Assembly (NCBI RefSeq): GCF_028640845.1
Contig: NC_080540.1
Location: 132,274,420-132,338,419 of the forward strand
Direction: 5' to 3'
Source: Ahaetulla prasina
Taxonomy: Eukaryota; Chordata; Lepidosauria; Squamata; Colubridae
Length of the DNA stretch: 64,000 bases
Position 1 is the first letter of the stretch. Each line of letters opens with the position of its first letter. The position numbers and the translations under genes are program-made. The notes under the pieces were generated by a model, which saw nothing but the letters and a program-made list of their open reading frames with translations, was not told the origin of the DNA and did no database searches. Shown here one piece after another: positions 61,101-64,000 of this stretch.

Positions 61101-62212
61101 AGCGCCCCCTCGGTGCCTCAGTGGGGAAGGTCCCTCTTTCAGAGGTGCCATCAGAGATGCCATCAGTCCTCGGGAAAAGAAGCCCAGAGCTCCCTCTGGC
61201 AGAATGAGCGCATCTATTGCAGCAGGACTGGTTTGCTCGCTTGCATTATGAAGCCATTGAAGTCCCTTTCCCCGGCAATGTGTTGTTTTGTGTTTTGGGT
61301 CAGCTGTGGAAAGTCGAAATTGTTTTCACTCTACCAGTTTCAGTCTTTCCCCTTAATTAGATGCCAGTGTAGCAGCTTCCTCAAAGGATGAGGAAGTTGG
61401 TTTCCTGCCTTGACTTCTCAGAGAAGCGGTGGGGGGCAAAAAAAATAAAAGAAGAGGAAAAGTTCTCCATACGGGAATCTCCCTGGAGAAATTTCTCAGA
61501 AACCCTGAATTTCTTGAGGGAGTTTTAAAGACAATTGTTTGATGTATTGAGGTAGTCTTCTTTTCATGCTTGTCTCCAGTGCTTGAGGATTGTACTCTGC
61601 TAGAAATTGCTTCCACAACCCCACATGGCCATTTGCTTCCATCCATTTACTACCACATCTGAGCAAAAGAAACGGCTTCTTTCCATCCTTGGTTTTAAAA
61701 CACTGTCAATGCTTTTGATGCCCAAGTAAAATAAAAGTCCTTTATTCTGAGAAACAGGCAGTTTATCATCCTTTTCCCTCTATGGAGAGACAACCAAAGA
61801 AGGAAAAAAAGGAGAGCAGCAAAGTTTCACCTCTTCTCTTATGTCCTTTCCCATCCATGTTTTCTTCCCGTTGCTAAGCTTTTCCTGGATTTATCCAGTT
61901 CTGAAGTTACGACTATTCTCCTTTCTCTGATGGGGAGTAAAATATGGATGATGCTTCAAAAAAAAAATAACACAGGATATTATTGGGCAACTCAGAAATG
62001 ATGAGCCACTCCACCAGAAAACTCTTTCCAAGCTTTGCATGTTTAAAAAAAAAAGAAGAGCTGGAGCCGTATGAGAGGGATGCCTTCTCTGGTTTGTTGC
62101 AGCTGAGAAAACCTGGCATCAGGATACAGGAGAGCTTGCCCTGCCATTCCCCATTGACTGGGCGGCAGCTCTTCTTCTGGAATGTGTCACGAACATAAGG
62201 AATTTTTGGCAG
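61101..62212. other. Downstream of CpG island, nothing recognised
   Basis: No coding exon or repeat supported. Confidence 0.45.
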
Positions 62213-62824
62213 TCTGGAATGATTGCTGCTTATCTTCTTCACTGCCTCCTGTTCCCTTCTTGATGGCTCTTTTATTCAAGGTCACTGCAGTAATTTCATA
62301 TGTGGCTGCCTGGTGCTGTTGTCTTATCTACCACACCATTTCTGTTTCTCTCTCTTTGCGTTCTGGGAATATTGTGTTCAATAAAACCTGCTGCTTTTAA
62401 ACACCCTTGGCAGCACTCCATAGGCAAAGACGTTCTCTCTTTTCTACCTCTTGTTTCTAGAGCTAAAAATGACAAAGTTAACAAGGCTTGTGCTGGCCTT
62501 GAAGGCAACGAGTTCTTCTTCGGTGGAAACATTATTCTCCCGCCCCCCCCTCCTAAATCTTGGATGTATGCAAGCTAAAATTATAAAATATGCTGCACAT
62601 TCTAAGGGCTTAGGAAGAAATCAACACTGCCCGTGTTCCAGTGCTCTGCTTTGGTCCATGCCAGTTCAAAGCAGTCCTTACAACTGGGGTGGTACCACAT
62701 TAACTCCTGCATCCTGGTATTTCCTAGATTTTGCTTATATTGTGAATGAAGCTCCCTGGAAGGTTTCTAAAATGGATGTGTACTCAATACTCCTTGTGCC
62801 TGGCATTCTTCAAAAGAATGGAAC

Positions 62825-63099
62825 CAGTGATGAAATCCATTTTTTTTAACTACCGGTTCTGTGGGCTTGACTTGGTGGGTGTGGTATGGCTTGGTGGGCT
62901 GGCTTGGTGGGCGTGGCAAGGGAAGGATACTGCAAAATCTCCATTCCCACCCCACTCCAGGGGAAGGATATTGCAAAATCTCCATTCCCACCCTAATCTG
63001 AGGCCAGCCAGAGGTGGCATGTGCCGGTTCTCCAAACTACTCAAAATTTCTGCTACCGGTTCTCCAGAACCTGTCAAAACCTGCTGGATTTCACTCCTG
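62825..63099. mobile_element. hAT MITE in first duplicate
   Basis: Left CAGTGATGAAATCC, right GGATTTCACTCCTG, flanks AATGGAAC / GATGGAAC (62817-62824, 63100-63107; 7/8). Internal GGTGGGCGTGGCAAGGG and GCTACCGGTTCTCCAGAAC. Confidence 0.85.
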
Positions 63100-63836
63100 G
63101 ATGGAACCCAATATTGTCTAGAAAGAAAAATCCTTACCCTACTCCTCAAGTACTAACGATTATTTTTCAAAAGCAATAATAGAGTATTTGCTTCAGGAGG
63201 AATAAGAGGTAGACTTTTTATCATAGCCTTTTAGAAACTCAGGAGAACTCTGGAATTAGCTGTTTATCTTCTTGATGGCTCTTTTATTCAAGGTCACTGC
63301 AGTAATTTCATATGTGGCTGCCTGGTGCTGTTGTCTTATCTACCACACCATTTCTGTTTCTCTCTCTTTGCGTTCTGGGAATATTGTGTTCAATAAAACC
63401 TGCTGCTTTTAAACACCCTTGGCAGCACTCCAGAGGCAAAGACGTTCTCTCTTTTCTACCTCTTGTTTCTAGAGCTAAAAATGACAAAGTTAACAAGGCT
63501 TGTGCTGGCCTTGAAGGCAACGAGTTCTTCTTCGGTGGAAACATTATTCTCCCGTCCCCCCCTCCTAAATCTTGGATGTATGCAAGCTAAAATTATAAAA
63601 TATGCTGCACATTCTAAGGGCTTAGGAAGAAATCAACACTGCCCGTGTTCCAGTGCTCTGCTTTGGTCCATGCCAGTTCAAAGCAGTCCTTACAACTGGG
63701 GTGGTACCACATTAACTCCTGCATCCTGGTATTTCCTAGATTTTGCTTATATTGTGAATGAAGCTCCCTGGAAGGTTTCTAAAATGGATGTGTACTCAAT
63801 ACTCCTTGTGCCTGGCATTCTTCAAAAGAATGGAAC

Positions 63837-64000
63837 CAGTGATGAAATCCATTTTTTTTTACTACCGGTTCTGTGGGCTTGGCTTGGTGGGTGTGGTATG
63901 GCTTGGTGGGCTGGCTTGGTGGGCGTGGCAAGGGAAGGATACTGCAAAATCTCCATTCCCACCCCACTCCAGGGGAAGGATATTGCAAAATCTCCATTCC
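63837..64000. mobile_element. hAT MITE in second duplicate (partial)
   Basis: Same left end CAGTGATGAAATCC at an offset of 1,012 bp; runs off the window. Confidence 0.85.

Larger units (their letters stand above)
62213..64000. repeat. Tandem duplication, unit about 1,012 bp (second copy cut by window edge)
   Basis: 62257-62988 is repeated at 63269-64000 with an offset of 1,012 bp and only a handful of differences (e.g. CTCCATAGGC vs CTCCAGAGGC; CGCCCCCCCC vs CGTCCCCCCC). Weaker homology reaches left to about 62213/63250 with a ~22-bp gap. Each unit carries the same hAT copy, so duplication followed that insertion. Confidence 0.93.

Overview
This is vertebrate nuclear DNA, most likely from a colubroid (advanced) snake. 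It has long introns, GT-AG splice sites and dense transposons. Two LINE ends carry the (AATAG)n / (ATTCT)n tail known from snake 'Snake1' CR1/L3 LINEs. No prokaryotic operons, CRISPR arrays or functional RNA genes are visible.

Gene content. One protein-coding gene fills most of the window: MYCBPAP (MYCBP-associated protein, the homologue of the ciliary central-apparatus protein FAP147), on the + strand from 2426 to 53126. I assembled 19 coding exons by hand. Every junction is phase-consistent and every intron is GT-AG, giving 895 codons with no internal stop. The promoter (about 2030-2425) is CpG-rich and has an RFX X-box-like site about 100 bp before the ATG, as expected for a cilium/flagellum gene. 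The last exon was hit by a LINE-like retroposon flanked by a 15-bp target-site duplication, which replaced the C-terminal residues with a short new tail. The original stop and poly(A) signal lie just beyond the insertion. A second CpG island (about 59.2-61.1 kb) probably marks the promoter of the next gene, EPN3 if the mammalian order RSAD1-MYCBPAP-EPN3 holds.

Transposon layout. Intron 2 (5.2-9.2 kb) holds an L2-like LINE with a nearly open endonuclease/RT frame and a Snake1 end. Intron 5 (12.3-14.3 kb) holds a hAT element nested in another hAT. Intron 6 (14.4-16.8 kb) holds a TA-flanked pogo-like MITE and a hammerhead-like motif. Intron 10 holds old L1 debris, a hAT and SINEs. The 19-kb intron 13 (24.5-43.7 kb) is a layered TE graveyard: an antisense L1 split by a 2.1-kb hAT and by an ORF1-only 'half-L1'; two Penelope-like elements bounded by (TA)n, with inverted terminal repeats that carry hammerhead-like motifs; a second L2-like LINE; and a 4.7-kb pogo/Tigger element containing a 2-kb GC-rich inverted-repeat array. 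Intron 18 (47.6-53.0 kb) holds a 4.1-kb hAT into which a third L2-like LINE with an open RT frame has inserted. Downstream of the gene are CR1 and RTE-like debris, several small hATs with exact 8-bp duplications, the CpG island, and a recent 1,012-bp tandem duplication that runs off the right edge.

The strongest unusual signals are the retroposon-altered MYCBPAP terminus, the palindromic array inside the pogo element, the Penelope pair at (TA)n sites, the half-L1, and the 3' hairpin shared by the L2-like LINE and the local tRNA-derived SINE.
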